A DNA stretch of 64,000 nucleotides, from NCBI RefSeq assembly GCF_008298015.1, contig NZ_VTPX01000002.1, positions 124,001 through 188,000 of the forward strand, given 5' to 3'. Shown here one piece after another: positions 62,306 to 64,000 of this stretch. Position 1 is the first letter of the stretch; every line of letters begins with the position of its first letter. The translations under genes and the position numbers were made by a program. The stretch is from Salinicola corii (GTDB lineage Bacteria; Pseudomonadota; Gammaproteobacteria; Pseudomonadales; Halomonadaceae). The notes beneath the pieces were generated by a model. The model was not told the DNA's origin and searched no databases. It was given only the letters and a program-made list of their open reading frames with translations.

Positions 62306-63426
62306 ATACCCCGTCGGAAGCGCGTCAGTCGCCCTCGATGCAGCCACCCCCTATTGGCATGCTGGCGGAGCTCACGCATCGCTGTCCGTTGCAATGCCCG
62401 TACTGCTCCAACCCGGTCGAACTGACCCGCAAGCGTGAAGAGCTGGACACGCAAGCCTGGCAGCGAGTCTTCGCCGAGGCAGCCGAGCTCGGCGTGCTGC
62501 AGGTACATCTATCCGGCGGCGAGCCGGCGTTGCGCCAGGATCTGGAAGCGCTGGTGGCGAGCTGCGCCGAGCACGGCCTCTACTCCAACCTGATCACGGC
62601 CGGGGTCAATATCGGTCGTGCGCGTCTCGAAGCGCTGGCCGACGCCGGGCTCGATCACGTCCAGCTCTCGGTGCAGGGTGCGACGGCGGAGGTCAACGAT
62701 CATATCGCCAACCTGCCCGGCGCCTTCGACAAGAAGCTCGCCTTCGCGGCGGAAGTGACCGACGTCGGGCTGCCGTTGACGCTCAACACTGTGATCCATC
62801 GCGCCAACCTGCATCAGATCCCCGATCTGGTCGAACTGGCACTGGAACTGGGCGCGCGGCGCCTCGAGATCGCTCACGCGCAGTATTACGGCTGGGCGCT
62901 CCAGAACCGTGGCGCGCTGATGCCGCCGCGGGAACAGGTGATGGAGGCGATCGATCTGGTGGAGGCGGCCCGCGAGCGCCTAAAGGGCAAGCTGGTGATC
63001 GACGCCGTGGTGCCGGATTACTATGCGCGGCTGCCCAAGCCGTGCATGAACGGCTGGGGCCGACAGTCGCTCAACGTCACGCCCGCGGGCAAGGTGCTGC
63101 CTTGCCACGCCGCCGAGACGATCCCCGGTCTCGAGTTCTGGAACGTGGGCGAGCATGCGCTGGGCGATATCTGGCAGCATAGCCCCGCCTTCAATGCCTA
63201 TCGCGGTACCGACTGGATGCCGGACGCCTGCCAAAGCTGCGACCGGCGCGAGATCGACTGGGGCGGCTGTCGCTGCCAGGCCTTGATGTTGACCGGCGAC
63301 GCCACCCAGATGGACCCGGTCTGCGAGCTCTCTCCCTACCACGACGAGATCCAGACGCTGGCGATCGTCGACTCCCACAAGGACGACGAATTCACCTATC
63401 GGCGATTTTCGCGCCAACCCGCCTGA
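62302..63426 (+). CDS. pqqE: PqqA peptide cyclase PqqE
   Basis: A 374-residue radical SAM enzyme that links Glu and Tyr side chains of PqqA. The radical-SAM cluster cysteines are at 28, 32 and 35 (CPLQCPYC), [10 protein letters not shown] near 73 and the SPASM-type auxiliary cluster cysteines near the C-terminus ([31 protein letters not shown]). The ATG overlaps the pqqD stop. It is the last pqq gene; pqqF is absent from the window. Confidence 0.95.
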   Translation: MNTPSEARQSPSMQPPPIGMLAELTHRCPLQCPYCSNPVELTRKREELDTQAWQRVFAEAAELGVLQVHLSGGEPALRQDLEALVASCAEHGLYSNLITAGVNIGRARLEALADAGLDHVQLSVQGATAEVNDHIANLPGAFDKKLAFAAEVTDVGLPLTLNTVIHRANLHQIPDLVELALELGARRLEIAHAQYYGWALQNRGALMPPREQVMEAIDLVEAARERLKGKLVIDAVVPDYYARLPKPCMNGWGRQSLNVTPAGKVLPCHAAETIPGLEFWNVGEHALGDIWQHSPAFNAYRGTDWMPDACQSCDRREIDWGGCRCQALMLTGDATQMDPVCELSPYHDEIQTLAIVDSHKDDEFTYRRFSRQPA

Positions 63427-63539
63427 TATCCGACGATGGCGACGTGTCCACTGTGGGTCCGTCGACGTCGTGTCGATAGGCCATCGTTGCCTGCCTTGTT
63501 AGACTGCGTTCATTATCCAGCCATGATCCGGGAGGCGGC

Positions 63540-64000
63540 GTGAGCGTGATCGAATCCGAACGACCCGATGCCGCCGAGGCGTCGCCGTCGGGGCAGCTGC
63601 CACTCGACTTCGTGGTCCGGGTCAACGGCGAGCGCCTGACCGAGCTGCCGCAGGATCTCTATATCCCGCCGGAAGCGCTCAAGGTCTTCCTCGAGACCTT
63701 CGAGGGGCCGCTCGATCTGCTGCTCTACCTGATCCGGCGGCAGAATCTCGACATCCTGGCCATCAACGTCGCCGCCATCACCCATCAGTACGTCGAGTAC
63801 GTGGATCTGATGCAGGCGATGGAGATCGACCTGGCCGGCGAGTATCTGGTGATGGCCGCGATGCTCGCCGAGATCAAGTCGCGCACGCTGTTGCCACGGC
63901 CGCCCAAGGGCGACGACGAGGACGAGGAAGCCGATCCGCGGGCCGAGCTGATCCGGCGTCTGCAGGAGTACGAACAGCTCAAGCTCTCCGCCGAGGAACT
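63540..64000 (+). CDS. scpA: Segregation and condensation protein A, N-terminal part
   Basis: The reading frame is open to the end of the window, so the gene continues beyond it (153 codons seen). The GTG at 63540 is preceded by GGGAGG. The kleisin signature FEGPLDLLLYLIRRQNLDI lies at about residue 60, followed by ITHQYVEYVDLMQ and an acidic region GDDEDEEADPRAELIRRLQEYEQ. ScpA bridges the SMC dimer for chromosome condensation and segregation. Confidence 0.93.
   Translation, partial: MSVIESERPDAAEASPSGQLPLDFVVRVNGERLTELPQDLYIPPEALKVFLETFEGPLDLLLYLIRRQNLDILAINVAAITHQYVEYVDLMQAMEIDLAGEYLVMAAMLAEIKSRTLLPRPPKGDDEDEEADPRAELIRRLQEYEQLKLSAEE

Overview
This 64 kb window is high-GC chromosomal DNA, probably from a halophilic gammaproteobacterium of the Halomonadaceae (Halomonas/Salinicola/Chromohalobacter type). 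The placement is an inference from the gene order tadA - mltF - purL, a YehZYXW-type osmoprotectant transporter, a complete PQQ operon and general protein character. No rRNA, tRNA, CRISPR array, insertion sequence or prophage was seen. Both ends cut a gene: a molybdopterin oxidoreductase at the left and scpA at the right.

Layout. 1-1.6 kb: end of an FdhF/YdeP-type oxidoreductase, a small HTH-like protein and an SDR. 1.6-6.5 kb: a minus-strand AtuA-family / CitMHS-transporter / hydrolase operon divergent from a LysR regulator. 6.5-10.5 kb: osmF-yehY-yehX-yehW transporter. 10.7-18.8 kb: small envelope and housekeeping genes (I78 inhibitor lipoprotein, cytochrome b561, a pore-less voltage-sensor-like protein, thioesterase, AtoE, MATE, YfhL ferredoxin, coaD). 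18.9-28.5 kb: an orphan ketosynthase, TrmB-like methyltransferase with SMR pump, dacB, META lipoprotein, GNAT, TauE, and a YqhC-like AraC regulator divergent from a zinc alcohol dehydrogenase. 28.6-37.7 kb: tesB, tadA, a diguanylate cyclase, mltF and purL. 38.0-45.3 kb: a DeoR-controlled plus-strand operon (TRAP transporter, leaderless sulfatase, GldA-like dehydrogenase, SDR) whose later genes look AT-richer than their surroundings, suggesting acquisition. 45.4-47.9 kb: an MIO aromatic amino acid lyase, a monooxygenase-like protein and an unknown.

The most interesting segment is 48.0-58.1 kb on the minus strand: kdgT - larA - larE - larB - larC, then a kinase(DUF1537)-PdxA2 fusion, an LtnD-like dehydrogenase and a DeoR regulator. 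It joins a complete set of nickel-pincer nucleotide cofactor genes and a LarA enzyme with all nickel-cofactor ligands conserved to a four-carbon sugar-acid (tetronate) degradation module. The kdgT and kinase-PdxA2 promoters, 5.7 kb apart, share a 30-nt block (25/30 identical) centred on a 15-bp palindrome, which argues for one regulon. My hypothesis is a nickel-dependent tetronate C2 epimerase, for example D-erythronate to D-threonate, feeding the DtnK-PdxA2 route to DHAP.

58.2-64 kb: radD, then pqqA-pqqB-pqqC-pqqD-pqqE with translational overlaps (pqqA encodes only 25 residues), and the start of scpA.
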